A stretch of DNA of 64,000 nt from Symsagittifera roscoffensis. Taxonomy: Eukaryota; Xenacoelomorpha; Acoela; Convolutidae. The translations under genes and the position numbers were made by a program. The stretch spans positions 93,841,845-93,905,844 of the forward strand of contig NC_087062.1 in assembly GCF_963678635.1 (NCBI RefSeq), given 5' to 3'. The notes under the pieces were generated by a model that saw nothing but the letters and a program-made list of their open reading frames with translations, was not told the origin of the DNA and did no database searches. Numbering within the stretch: position 1 is the stretch's first letter; each line of letters starts with the position of its first letter. Positions 53,818-64,000 of the stretch are shown here, one piece after another.

Positions 53818-56800
53818 GAATGACTGGCGGAGAAAGTCCCACAGTATCGCGACTTTATCGGATACCGGGCGTGGATTGGCTGCTAGCAGAGCAGGAGAAA
53901 TTCAGCTCCTCGACCTCACTCCGACATGTAGACTTGAATGGATTGCCTCATGACAATACCTTTGGACCCTTAAACACCCGGTCGCTCACCGATGTTCGAG
54001 ATAGGACCCGGGAAAGGACGCCACCTGCTCGCAAGGGCAAATTCCAGACGGAGAACAAGCCCAACAACAAGCATCACAAGATGTACAGACAATTTGCTAA
54101 ACCACCCGGTCAGACGCCTGGCGAGTATTCGAGGGACTACCCCCGAACTACAACAGTGGTTGGAGACGATAAGAGATATGGGAACCTGAAGGCCCCAGTA
54201 GGCGATGGCCTTTTTGCAGCTTATGATCCCTTGGACATGAAGGCTGCAAAATATCTGATTGTGGCCGGCTCCGATTATCTCTACACGCCCCGTTCTCTCT
54301 TCTGGCCTGATGTGATTTTCTTGACGGCACCTAAATTGGACTGGGGACAAGCAATCGGCATGATGATAAGTGTGCGAAGGGTGGTCAGTATGGAGCCGCA
54401 GGTAATAGTGGTTGCAGGCTCAAATGATCATCTGCAAAGCAGGGGCTTATTGTCACATCTGACGGATGGGTCGATCCCGAGTAACGAGGTTATAGGGGAG
54501 GCGATAATGACACTGCTCTCGGCGATGGCCGAGGTAGAGGCAGCAGCAAGACAACGCTTCACCATGAATGTGGTTAAGGTGATCTTTGTATTGTCACCAG
54601 GCTACGCTGCGTTGCCAGAACCCCTTCAATTTGTGTACACAATGGTCACAACGATAGCAGAGGGGATATTCAACGTGATAATTCCTGCCCCAAACAGAGT
54701 AGTGGACCCGGACAATTACTATCCGTCCCGATCTGAGCTTCCCGCCGTTTGGGCTGACATTTCGAATGCCATACAGGGGCTCAGAGATTGTAGCACAACT
54801 CGGTTGGTGCTAGACGAAGTTCTGGGGTTGGAGCTGTCCAACTTCGCCAGATTACTGAAGTTAAGACCAGGGGTAGATGACGATCATCTGTTAGTACAAC
54901 AGGTGGCTGATGATCTCTGGTTCAGACAGATGGATCATGCAGAGAATGAGCAGGGAAGGATGATCAGAAAGAACATGACGTCAGCGGAGGAGGACCTCAT
55001 GGCAATGGCTTTGCGTACGAAGCCGCACAACAACGTATGGTTGTATTTGTCACCGAGGCTGTGCACCTTGGGTGAGGACGCGTTCGAGCATGCGCCGGCA
55101 ATAATTAAAGAGATACACGTGTATCTGAAGAATCTATTTGATGCCCGGGAGTTGGCTGGAGGCAAGATGTTGAAACTGATGCAAGACGTAAACACGATGT
55201 CGCTGGACAAGTTCCAAGCTGACGTGCTGGCCACGAAGGCACAGTATGAACGATCAGATGCCATCTTGGGTGGAATGGGAGTGGGATGGACGCCATCTTT
55301 CCTATCGACATGCTATCCGAAGGCATCTAGGAACCTGATCGCGAGTTTCGTCAAGGACATCAGGAAGTTGTCGATTGGCTTGGTGCTAGCCTTATACGTG
55401 ACATTTGGTCATGAAAACTTTGTGGAAGGACCGGCAAACCTCTTTACCCAAGCGTTGGCAGATTTGAGATTGGATGGACTCCTGACTCTGATTGCCATGA
55501 CCTACGGTCGACTGGGTGACTTGCTTGTGCTGTTGCGTTACCCTGAACAACTACAGGGACCCAGTCGTGAGTTCAATGCACAGTTGGAAACCGCCTCGCT
55601 CAAGAAGATGAAAGACTGGAGGACTCTCCTGCTTCAATACCTCTTGCAACAGAACAGAAGCGTCACGGGAGAAGACAAAGTTGCGACGAACGCAGGCGAA
55701 TGCAAGCAGTATTGTGGCATGCCCTTACTAACGGACTTAGCTGTCATGATGCGGATTGATCCGTTGGCTCTGGTCCACGGACTGAGGGAATTCGTCACAG
55801 TGGTGTATGGATCGGTGATGTGTTTTGCGTTCCCGGATGTGCAAGTTAAAGCGTACAGGAATTCGGTGTTGTACGTCAACCTGGTCTCAGTCGTGGATTG
55901 TTCCGTGCTGAATTGGGTAGAGCAGAGTGAACTGAGAAAGCTGGCTAGCGACGATAGGCTGTTCGGAAGAATAGCAGAGCCAGGCTGGGTGTTAATGGAC
56001 TTCAAGAACCACTTCAAATGCCGAATGGGCCGTGAGGATCTGTCCCACATCCAGTTTAACCCAAAACTTTGGAATTTGAGACCAGTGGTGAAAGATACAG
56101 GAGAGGATGTGGGAGTACCTCAATTGCCAGGAGCCTACGCCCACGCGAAAGAAAATCAACAAACATGGCTTGCTGGGTCCAGGCCGCTGCCGGACCAATG
56201 CCCTCGATATCCACCGATAAGGAGGATGTTGTTGGGAGTCACGTCTCCCATCATTGCCCCTCGCATCGGAGCAGCTCGTGACGCAGAGAAGAGAATGCTG
56301 AAGTGGAGTGGAGGGATGGAGCCGCGCTTCATCAGCTGGAAAGCTGCCGCCGCGCATACGTTTGACTTCTCATTCCCCGATGCCTGGAGCAGGAAAAAGA
56401 TCAAGGCACTACCCTCCAGGAGACCAGAGGTCTCGGCTGAAACGTGGAACGAAGTGTATTCTTCCGCGGATGACTTATCGAGACTGAAGTGGTCAGGAGA
56501 AGCGAAAGTAGTGATGCTGGAGGTGGCAAGGGAGAGCAGAGGAGGCTCATATATAACGATAGAAGACCTGGCTCCACATGGCGAGGAGTTAGTAGAATTC
56601 CTGGTGGATGATGAATTGTTTTATCACGCAGGAGACATGGCCGTACCGGCTCGGCCGGATTCGGGCACGGATGCACGACAAGTACCCTCGGGACCCAAGC
56701 CGAAACCTGATGCGGACGACGATGAATTGATGGATCAGGACGATAACGATGACGGGACCGGAAGTAAGACGGAGAAACTGGGAGAGACCGATCTAGGAGC

Positions 56801-59800
56801 GTTGGAAAGGGACTTGCTGGAATACCGGTTCAGTGAAGACGACGATGGGGAAGTCGATGGGAGTTTATTGCTGATGGCACCATTGTCCTTCATGTCTCCT
56901 ACAAAGGAGGCGTCGGCCGATCTATCTCCGATGGACCCAATAAGCCAGGCTAGAGAGTGCCGAAGCAGGGATCCGCAGAAACTGCTTCATGAATCACCGA
57001 GGAGGAGGAAAATCGAAGAGTCGATGAAGATATCGTTCCTCAGTACGTTACCAGAAGAGGAATGGGAAAGATATCAAATGGAGCTGGAAGGCAAGACAGG
57101 AGCAACCTGGAGCCGAGTGAACTTCATGGAAAAATCGTGGGACGTGATACGACGATATGGGACACAGTCCATAATGAAGGTGGGATTGAATCAACCCATC
57201 ATGCGTGAGGTCCTGGAGAAAATAGTGAGCTCCATGGAGTCGGATGTTCTGACCGAGTCAGTAACAGACGAAAGTGCCGATGATCAGCATGTTGCAAAGA
57301 AATTACCTGTCAGACGAGCCAGGAAAGGGCTGAAGCGACTAAAAGGGAAAACAGGAAGTCGAGCCATGAACCCGAGAGTGGTGAAGTCGAGAGCCAGCGC
57401 AGTGGTGACCTCTTTAACGAGCGCAGGTCGTTCAGGCGAGAGCGGGCAAGGAGATAGCGCAACGCTGACAGGGGGAGAAAAAGAGAATCTGATACCCCCT
57501 ATGCTCTTGGCAGGTCTGACAGTAACCGCCACAAGATCGAAGAAGACGGCGCGAACCCTGGCAGACACTAAGTTAGAAATGGAAATCATCAGTCAATGTG
57601 GATCTGGAGGACTTGAAGATTATAGGCCCTCGCGAATCAACATGGCCAAGTTGAAACTGGAAGGACAACTCGACGTGGTCGAGTACAGTCGAATAACTGT
57701 GCCGGAATTGGTCCACATGGGAGATCCGGCAGGGGGTTATGTGGAGATGTTGAAAGCGCGGAACTCCGCGAGAGGGCACCTGATGGCTTGGAGCGAGAAG
57801 CGAGCAATGCAAGAATATCTGAAAGGGCTTACGGAGAACTCTAACTTCAATCGAAAAGAGTATGGCACAGTAATGTCATCAGAAGCGAACGAAATTGGAT
57901 TGGAAAAACTGCTAGAGATTTCTTGGAGGGCGGCCCTCCAGAAATACTTCGATGAGACGATGCATGCACCTGCGACGGTGGCAGCATACCTAGCTCATCC
58001 ATGCACGAGAACTGATCTACAAGTACGACTGGCTTGGTGCTTGATGGGCATCAAGAAGGCGGAGTATGAATCCAGTAATGACTCGAGATCACGAGAACAG
58101 GAGCTAGAATTGATGGAAGCTCTGCGAGCATTGATCTCAAAAGACGATTCAGCGATAGCATGGGCTAAGCGAAAGGATGCCCTTTGCTTTGTGAGGTTCG
58201 TGGTGGATCGTATCCCCACTCCTGTTTTGGGAGAATGCATAAAGATCATTCGGCAAAAGGGAGTTGATTGTGAAAGGAACTTCCTTAGGGCACTCCTGGA
58301 ACTATATCAGGACATGCCATTGACTGTGCCAAGCAAGGAGTCGAATGATATGGAAAACTATCGCAAGTTGGAAGAGGTGAGAAGATATTCCAACAAAGAA
58401 TTGAAAGTGAGCCGAGAGTTGATTGAAGCGGTCAGAAGACAAAAAGAGTTTGCAACACTAGGGAAACTGAAGTCGTTCCAATATGTGTCTGACATACCGG
58501 GGATGGCGTATAATCCCTTCGTGAATGAAGAAGCCAGGGAAGCGTACTTCGACTATGAGCAAGTCACAGTGCTCAACTTCTGGGTTGAACGGATTAAGGA
58601 AATCGGAATGCTGATGGTGGAACAACCCAAGCTGGGAATTATTCTGGAAGAACGAGTGGTCGAACCCTCGATTCCCGAGCTAAAAGGACAAGTGAGTTTT
58701 GATTGTGGTTCTTGGGACGGTCCCTTGAAAACCAGTCTAGTAGTGATGTGGGAACTCATGAAGCCTTCTTGGTGCCCTCATCCTAATGCCGGTTTAATCT
58801 GGGACATGACGGCGGATATCATGTTAGACCGGGATGATGATGCGAGTTTACATGATCTGGCCATGATACATCACCTGCTGGCCATGAGATTGACGAAGAG
58901 GAAGAGCAACCCGTCCACGGAGCTGTCCGAGGAAGGTACACCGAGTAATTGGTTGAAGCAAGGCACATGCTTGGCTCAACACAGTGGGATGGAAGGACAT
59001 GTTTGTAACCTGGGACACTGCCTGATTACGCTGAGCGAGCAGCATCGACAACTGGCACGATTGTACGGGAGATTGAGCATGTCAGATAAGAGTGCCATGG
59101 AGTTGGTCGCAGACTGCCATGGGGTAACGGACGTAAACCTGATCACAGCCTTGGGATTTTGTAGCATGACGAGTTCGATAGAATCGCTCGAGCGCCTGGA
59201 GCGTGCCCATGAGCTAGTGACGTCCCTCAGCGTGGAAATATTCCCTGGAGCATTGCAGACAGAGCAGAAGATTGGAGGCTGGCGAGAAGCTCTAGAAAAT
59301 GAAATGAATCTGAAGGATAGTGAAGCCTATCACAGACCTACTGGTTCAAAATATATGGTGGGTTCAAGCTCCGCGCCATATTGTAATAGCAAGTATCCTA
59401 CGCACATGGTGGTAATGGATGCGAGGACGCAACAAGTGTTGGTTGACCAACTTTTCTCTGTGCCAAAGTGCGTGAGGTTGGCCAGAATGTCAGAAAGGTC
59501 ATATGACTTGTTGGCAAAGATCTTTCGGGCAGTCCCAAAAAGATCTGAAGGCGAGTTGCAAGATGTTGTGGGTGAAGAGTTCATGAGACTGAACGAAGGT
59601 AACGTGAGTGAGTTCCAGAAACAGACGGCGAGTGGAGCGTTACCCACTGAATTCCCTACCATAGAAGAGAAAGACGATTTACATAGAATTCTGATGGAAG
59701 TGGAACCGTTGCTGGGAGCCTCAGGGTATCGGACCCGAAGGAACATAGTGAGAACCCATGGGGAGTATCCTTGCCACTGCTTGGCGCAGACGTTGTGGTA

Positions 59801-60512
59801 CCCCAAACGCGGGAATCTGATCCTAGTATGGGACGTGGAGGAATTGTACTCCACGGGGTTGCCCGATCAGAATCAACAAGTGTCAATCGTGGTGGTTAGC
59901 GCCATGCTAGCAGTGAGATGGTTGGAGGCTAACGCGGACACAAGTCAGCAGGAGACGGCCGTGCCGACTCCTGAGCAGTTGATCAACGCGAAGATGAGTC
60001 ATGAATTGGATCTTTTCAGAACCACCTGCAAGGTTCTGAGGATACCTAAAGCCATTGAAAGAATATGGTCAAGGCAAAGATTGATGCCTTGGTTCCGTGC
60101 AGTGATGACATCTTGGATGTACGAACGCGCGAAGCGTCACATGTCAAGGAACACGGAAGCCTATCAATCTTTCCAGCTAGATATAGGACCAGGAGCCTAT
60201 AAACGTGCATTCTTGACGCACAGAAACGCGGTCACCACAGCGGTGAAGCGGGTAGCTGGAACGCCTTGTGTTACTGAAGAGGAGAAGAAAGAGGTCTTAA
60301 GAGCTGACCTAAAACGAAACGTGAGCCTATGTCTTCACAACAGCTTTTGCAGGAACCGGGAGCAGAAGGTGAATGTGGACTTGCTACCTTGTTGCAAACC
60401 GAGGCTGCTGGAACAGGAGGGTTGGGGCACGGCCCGCAACTCTCTGGACATGTTAGAGAAAATCCTGGAAGACAGTGACGCTGAACATCAGGATGGAGAA
60501 ATGATGGAGTGA
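53814..60512 (+). CDS. Element C ORF3: giant protein with degenerate SGNH-like N-terminal domain
   Basis: 2,232 codons from the ATG at 53814, whose last two bases form part of the ORF2 stop (ATGA). The phase is open a further four codons upstream, but without an ATG. Residues ~145-370 read like an SGNH fold with altered catalysis: KYLIVAGSDYL (where ORF2 has HLIIGDSLV), VIFLTAP, PQVIVVAGSNDH (versus IIMLGTNDV), VKVIFVLSPGY, NVIIPAPNR, and DDDH near 355. The nucleophile order is GSD, not GDS, so it may be a pseudoenzyme. After ~960 come acidic (DADDDELMDQDDNDDG) and basic (VRRARKGLKRLKGK) tracts. The last ~700 residues contain a C-x9-H-x-C-x4-C set, FSVPKCVRLAR and HGEYPCHCLAQT, all kept in B. 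No known family recognised there. No signal peptide or clear membrane anchor. Confidence 0.82.
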   Translation: MRMTGGESPTVSRLYRIPGVDWLLAEQEKFSSSTSLRHVDLNGLPHDNTFGPLNTRSLTDVRDRTRERTPPARKGKFQTENKPNNKHHKMYRQFAKPPGQTPGEYSRDYPRTTTVVGDDKRYGNLKAPVGDGLFAAYDPLDMKAAKYLIVAGSDYLYTPRSLFWPDVIFLTAPKLDWGQAIGMMISVRRVVSMEPQVIVVAGSNDHLQSRGLLSHLTDGSIPSNEVIGEAIMTLLSAMAEVEAAARQRFTMNVVKVIFVLSPGYAALPEPLQFVYTMVTTIAEGIFNVIIPAPNRVVDPDNYYPSRSELPAVWADISNAIQGLRDCSTTRLVLDEVLGLELSNFARLLKLRPGVDDDHLLVQQVADDLWFRQMDHAENEQGRMIRKNMTSAEEDLMAMALRTKPHNNVWLYLSPRLCTLGEDAFEHAPAIIKEIHVYLKNLFDARELAGGKMLKLMQDVNTMSLDKFQADVLATKAQYERSDAILGGMGVGWTPSFLSTCYPKASRNLIASFVKDIRKLSIGLVLALYVTFGHENFVEGPANLFTQALADLRLDGLLTLIAMTYGRLGDLLVLLRYPEQLQGPSREFNAQLETASLKKMKDWRTLLLQYLLQQNRSVTGEDKVATNAGECKQYCGMPLLTDLAVMMRIDPLALVHGLREFVTVVYGSVMCFAFPDVQVKAYRNSVLYVNLVSVVDCSVLNWVEQSELRKLASDDRLFGRIAEPGWVLMDFKNHFKCRMGREDLSHIQFNPKLWNLRPVVKDTGEDVGVPQLPGAYAHAKENQQTWLAGSRPLPDQCPRYPPIRRMLLGVTSPIIAPRIGAARDAEKRMLKWSGGMEPRFISWKAAAAHTFDFSFPDAWSRKKIKALPSRRPEVSAETWNEVYSSADDLSRLKWSGEAKVVMLEVARESRGGSYITIEDLAPHGEELVEFLVDDELFYHAGDMAVPARPDSGTDARQVPSGPKPKPDADDDELMDQDDNDDGTGSKTEKLGETDLGALERDLLEYRFSEDDDGEVDGSLLLMAPLSFMSPTKEASADLSPMDPISQARECRSRDPQKLLHESPRRRKIEESMKISFLSTLPEEEWERYQMELEGKTGATWSRVNFMEKSWDVIRRYGTQSIMKVGLNQPIMREVLEKIVSSMESDVLTESVTDESADDQHVAKKLPVRRARKGLKRLKGKTGSRAMNPRVVKSRASAVVTSLTSAGRSGESGQGDSATLTGGEKENLIPPMLLAGLTVTATRSKKTARTLADTKLEMEIISQCGSGGLEDYRPSRINMAKLKLEGQLDVVEYSRITVPELVHMGDPAGGYVEMLKARNSARGHLMAWSEKRAMQEYLKGLTENSNFNRKEYGTVMSSEANEIGLEKLLEISWRAALQKYFDETMHAPATVAAYLAHPCTRTDLQVRLAWCLMGIKKAEYESSNDSRSREQELELMEALRALISKDDSAIAWAKRKDALCFVRFVVDRIPTPVLGECIKIIRQKGVDCERNFLRALLELYQDMPLTVPSKESNDMENYRKLEEVRRYSNKELKVSRELIEAVRRQKEFATLGKLKSFQYVSDIPGMAYNPFVNEEAREAYFDYEQVTVLNFWVERIKEIGMLMVEQPKLGIILEERVVEPSIPELKGQVSFDCGSWDGPLKTSLVVMWELMKPSWCPHPNAGLIWDMTADIMLDRDDDASLHDLAMIHHLLAMRLTKRKSNPSTELSEEGTPSNWLKQGTCLAQHSGMEGHVCNLGHCLITLSEQHRQLARLYGRLSMSDKSAMELVADCHGVTDVNLITALGFCSMTSSIESLERLERAHELVTSLSVEIFPGALQTEQKIGGWREALENEMNLKDSEAYHRPTGSKYMVGSSSAPYCNSKYPTHMVVMDARTQQVLVDQLFSVPKCVRLARMSERSYDLLAKIFRAVPKRSEGELQDVVGEEFMRLNEGNVSEFQKQTASGALPTEFPTIEEKDDLHRILMEVEPLLGASGYRTRRNIVRTHGEYPCHCLAQTLWYPKRGNLILVWDVEELYSTGLPDQNQQVSIVVVSAMLAVRWLEANADTSQQETAVPTPEQLINAKMSHELDLFRTTCKVLRIPKAIERIWSRQRLMPWFRAVMTSWMYERAKRHMSRNTEAYQSFQLDIGPGAYKRAFLTHRNAVTTAVKRVAGTPCVTEEEKKEVLRADLKRNVSLCLHNSFCRNREQKVNVDLLPCCKPRLLEQEGWGTARNSLDMLEKILEDSDAEHQDGEMME

Positions 60513-61261
60513 AGATGACCAAAGAAGAGAAGAGAAGGAGAGAAAAACTTGATTGTATTTGTGTGCTAAAACTTAAACCAATCAACCAAGTTTTGATTAT
60601 TGAACTTGTGAAACTTTTTGTTTTGATCTAGTTTGGTCAGACCAAACTTTGAAAATGTTGCAATTGTTAAAATTGTTGAAATTATTGATTTTAGTTACTA
60701 CTATCTATGTATGTATATAAGGAACATAGGTGAGTATATTTACCTATTTATTCACGACTGAAGTTTTTAACCTGTGTAAGACACAAATTCACTGTGTGGC
60801 GACATGGTAAGTTTGGGTAAACTCGCTCGAGAAGGGTGGGTAACTCAAGAACTTTCCTAGCCACAGAGTTTCTTAGTTTTAATATTGAAAGGACCGCATA
60901 AATGACTGATTATACTTGGTGAGTGAAGTTAAGTTAATTTTAACGGGTGCGTGGCCGTGCCACGTCCCACTTTTTAATCACAAAGAGCGAAAAGAAGTTT
61001 TATGGCAAGACGACGTAAGTAGTCAGAAAAGAAATTTTATCTAGGACACTCCTCATGGTGCAAATTTTGTGAAAATGTTGAAAGGCAGTGAGATGTAGTA
61101 CGATGCCATTTGTGAACACGTAGTGAGTTGAGGTAGGGTAGATAAATTTCATTTTCTTATGCGATTTGTAAAATTGATTACAGAAAACTGGATAACTACT
61201 TGGCGATAACCCGGTGTTATGCGATCAATAGGGACATTGATGGAGACTTGTCCGGGGAGTA
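60513..61261 (+). other. Element C 3' UTR and 3' polypurine tract
   Basis: Non-coding, ~750 bp, AT-rich at first. It ends in TTGTCCGGGGAGTA (61248-61261), directly before the TG of the 3' LTR. The tract shares GTCCGGGGAGTA with B. No other structure recognised. Confidence 0.7.
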
Positions 61262-62000
61262 TGTGCCATTCTGCCAGATGACACAGCGCAACCTTCCGGC
61301 GACATAAAAAAGAGTGACTAAAGGCCTTATGAACAAAAAAGTGTTGCGACGGAGGGTCAGAATGTTCTGGAATTTTTATTTTTAAAATTTCGATTGGAAG
61401 AAGAACATTTCTGAGAAATAGAGAAAAGACGGCCATTTTGAATAAAAAGACGAAAAAGAGAACCACTATAGAGATTGTGAAGAACAGTCGAGCAAGAAAA
61501 TTACGAAGCCTCTTATCGTGGCAATAACACACGATAAGAACCTTAGCGACGGATATTTGTGGAGAAGGAGGCTTCAGTGGGGGAAGAAATATACCACGGG
61601 ACCCTCCCGGGACACGAAAAATAAGAGATAAGAGTGTTATCTCAAGAATATTACGGGAGCGGAGGCTTGGTCCCCCAGAGACTGTCTATGTGAAGGGACT
61701 GTGTAAGCTGACTATATAGCTGCTATAATGTCATAGATCTTAATTAACACCGTTATTATTTAAAATTTCAGAGCATGAGTAGATAGAAAAGGGAAAGGGT
61801 CAATCCATCTCCAATGGATTTAATATAAAACTGTCACACAAAAACATATAAAAATAGGTTGTTCGAGCCGTGTTTTTAATGACAATCACGTAGTCTGAGG
61901 ATCCGAGACTCAGCTATGTGGTTGTGTTCGCATGTAAACGAAAGCTGATCAAAAGTCGTTTGACTGATGGCCTAAAAATGGTAACTTTTTACTTTGCCCT
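61262..62000 (+). mobile_element. Element C 3' LTR, interrupted
   Basis: Starts TGTGCCATTCTGCCAGATGA, close to D' TGTGACATTCGACCAGAATG. It matches the 5' LTR from 61277 to 62000 with six substitutions, then stops at TTTGCCCT, where D' begins. The missing ~135 bp (counterpart of 36215-36349) should lie beyond D'. Confidence 0.92.
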
Positions 62001-62923
62001 TGTGACATTCGACCAGAATGGCCAAAATGCAATTTATGCAGGCTTCGAATTTTTAGCAGTAAGCCTTCCGAGTTGATGATTTCGAAGGATTAGCGACGTT
62101 ATTGGAACGTTTAGCCAAACGGTGAGGGCTAGAATATTCTAGTATTTTAAATTTTCAAAATTTCGAATGATGACGTCACATTTCGGAGAAATGCTGAAAC
62201 GGCCATTTTTAACAAAAGGCGAGTGAAAAAAGAGAACAACTTTATCTGTGATTGCGAACAGAACGAAAATCGAGATTAAAGAAAAACGACAACGAACTAC
62301 AATAGCAGAGAACGTTCCAAGTTGCAACTATTGTGCTGCTACAATAGTTGCAAGGCCGTTGCCAACAACGGTGAAGGGTGAGAACCAGCCTTCCGGATTG
62401 GCGTGAAATTGAACTTGAGGAGCTTGATTCACTGGATTCAAGAATCCGGAAGGGTTTCGGGACTGGAACTTGTAGCCTTTTATATAAACTTTTAGCTTCT
62501 TGTCATGTCCTGAATTGAATTTAATTAACAACTGGATTCATTTTGATAAGGATGAGAAGCTAGGAGTTGGGGGGAAAGGGTTGATCCATCTTCGATGGAG
62601 ATGATGGTTTTTATCTACTGAACAAAAACAATAGTAATATAATAAGTAGTAGCCCTGCTTTTAGGAGTGACCTCGTGGTCTGGGGATACTGAGACCCAGC
62701 CATGAGCTCACTATTTTTGCATGTAATTCAGTTAATTTGAGCGTTCTGGTCGAAGCCGGAGAGCAGTAACGTTTTTGTCGACCCGATGTAAGAAAGACCA
62801 CCGAAAAGTACTGGCTTGGTAGAGACGGTGAAAAACATGCAAAGCTCTGTTTAGACGCTAGCCAGTCGTCTTAAGACTTAGTTTTGTTATCCGTCGATAT
62901 GTATCTTCCGGGCGAATGTTACA
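62001..62923 (+). mobile_element. Element D' 5' LTR
   Basis: Starts TGTGACATTCGACC and ends GGGCGAATGTTACA, 923 bp. It is inserted in C's 3' LTR. It contains CGGAAGGGT (62454) and CCTTCCGGATTGG (62389), plus the conserved hairpins near 62581-62600 and 62677-62696. It is related to element D's LTR (11272-12091, minus). Confidence 0.88.
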
Positions 62924-64000
62924 TGTATGTTTTTATGGCGCTCCTGGGTGTTATTCTTTCATAACATCATGACCGGCGGAACCGTTAACGAGCACTCCGC
63001 GCCGAGCGGATGCTCACATTAACGCCCTTAATAGGCCTAAACTGCCGGGGCGGAAGAAGAGTTCGGAACGCGGAAGCCTTCCGGATTGCCGTGAATAGTT
63101 TTTTAACCTAGTTAAGACCGAAAATTCATGAACCAGGAAGGGTGGGGGGAATCGCGAACCCCTCGTCCCCTGAGTGGTTTGTGACCAAAAACATTTAAAG
63201 ATATAAGTAAAACCAAACAAAAAGTAGTATAGTACCCAAGAAAAACAAAAAACATAAAAAATTACCGAAAAAACCAAAAACAGTAAAAAAGTAGAAAATC
63301 AGTAGAAATCATCCCCCCAGACAAGATGTGATTCAACCCCCCGTTTGTTGTTGATAGATATATTGTTGTTACAGGCATTTATATCAGTCAGGATCGTTAC
63401 GATCAATTTTGTGGCCCGTTTGTGAGGCTTGTACTGTAGGGTTATTTGAGCATTTAAGCACGTTAATGATAAATTACGCTCAATCCGGAAGGGTCAGCTG
63501 ATTTGCGCTCAATTCGGAAGGGTCCTGGGTAAAGACCGATCCGGCAAGCAATACAAGGAGCAACAAGAAGGGGCTCAACGACAACAACAATCGACTGTTG
63601 GGTATCGTTAACAAGTTTTGTATCCCTTTTGGTACAAAAAGTAAGATAGTAATCTGTGGGGGGCTCGACAGTGCTGCACTGTAGTGACCCTTCACCGAAC
63701 TGCGAATATCCGAGTCAAGCACCTTAATTCGGATAATAAACAAACCCGGAGGGGTATAGTATTACTAATATTATTACTTATATAGCCTATATTAATAGTC
63801 TTATATCGTTTTTCAGTGAAAAACAACGAAAACAGACCGGTTTTTAGGGTCAAAATAGTGATATTTTGATCCCCCCACAAGTCGCGATTTTTGAGATATC
63901 GATATTTTTTGAAACGGAAAAAAGCGCTAAGTTAGTGTGTTACATCGTAACTGCACTACTGTAATAAGTAGAACCGGTTAACTTTAGTTCGGAAGTGGTT
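62924..64000 (+). other. Element D' leader, cut by window end
   Basis: Non-coding. It matches the minus strand of element D (11244 leftwards): A-rich CAAAAA stretch (~63180-63300), acceptor-like TTGTTGTTACAG ending at 63374, and CGGAAGGGT at 63485 and 63513. Short frames on either strand are not conserved as proteins. Gag-pol should lie beyond the window. Confidence 0.75.
62936..62950 (+). promoter_or_regulatory. Primer-binding site (element D')
   Basis: TGGCGCTCCTGGGTG, 12 nt after the LTR end. Confidence 0.8.

Larger units (their letters stand above)
35491..62000 (+). mobile_element. Element C: giant Ty3/gypsy-type LTR retrotransposon (~26.5 kb), 3' LTR interrupted
   Basis: Flanked by direct repeats 35491-36214 and 61277-62000 with six substitutions that I count (~99.2% identity), so younger than B. 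The 3' LTR copy is cut at 62000 by element D'. The 5' LTR lacks the first ~15 bases seen in the 3' copy (TGTGCCATTCTGCCA) and joins LINE sequence directly. Same gene order as B. ORF2 and ORF3 are uninterrupted; gag-pol has one nonsense codon, one fold-back insertion and two single-base frameshifts, both in A-runs. At 26.5 kb it is at the upper end of known LTR retrotransposon sizes; 1.57 kb is a leader duplication. Confidence 0.93.

Noticed and set aside
53814-60512. ORF3 as an envelope protein
   Set aside because: Position would fit, but there is no signal peptide, no clear membrane anchor and no fusion-peptide-like segment; the long acidic and basic tracts suggest an intracellular protein.

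Overview
The window looks like a repeat-dense stretch of an animal genome, most likely a rhabditid nematode. This rests on AT-rich non-coding DNA full of AAATTTTC/GAAATTT tracts and nematode-like TTTTCAG splice acceptors, and it is an inference. I see no host gene, tRNA or rRNA gene. Almost everything belongs to one superfamily of giant Ty3/gypsy-type LTR retrotransposons plus one broken non-LTR element (LINE).

Layout. 1-1250: unassigned AT-rich DNA with a tandem repeat and a TC microsatellite. 1251-7754 (element A, +): LTR, long leader and a decayed gag start. 7755-12091 (element D, -): leader and LTR of a related lineage. 12092-12713 (E, +): piece of an A-type LTR. 12714-13785: 5' part of a LINE with a PHD-like finger. 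13786-34986 (element B, +): complete 21.2-kb element with two ~905-bp LTRs, decayed. 34987-35490: the next part of the same LINE, so B sits inside it. 35491-62000 (element C, +): younger ~26.5-kb element whose ORF2 and ORF3 are intact. 62001-64000 (D', +): LTR and leader of a D-type element that landed in C's 3' LTR and runs off the window.

Gene plan shared by B and C: LTR; a primer-binding site 11-12 nt after it; a 2.3-4.7-kb leader; one long gag-pol frame (gag with two CCHC knuckles, DTG protease, RT with YVDD, RNase H, integrase with HHCC zinc site, D,D35E core and GPY/F-like module) ending in a TARG1/OARD1-like macro domain; a ~0.5-kb gap with an acceptor-like site; ORF2, an SGNH/GDSL hydrolase with coiled coil and NLS-like basic patches; ORF3, a ~2,230-residue protein of unknown function that seems to start with a degenerate second SGNH-like domain and overlaps the ORF2 stop as ATGA; a 3' UTR; a purine-rich tract; the 3' LTR. 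No env-like signal peptide or membrane anchor is evident.

The least expected signals are the macro domain fused to pol, the ORF2/ORF3 pair, a ~110-nt structured RNA module in the leaders with compensatory changes between lineages, an internal copy of the 3' polypurine tract in pol, and lineage-specific short motifs (CGGAGGGT versus CGGAAGGGT) spread through LTRs and leaders. B and C also both carry fold-back (inverted) rearrangements, as expected from template switching during reverse transcription.
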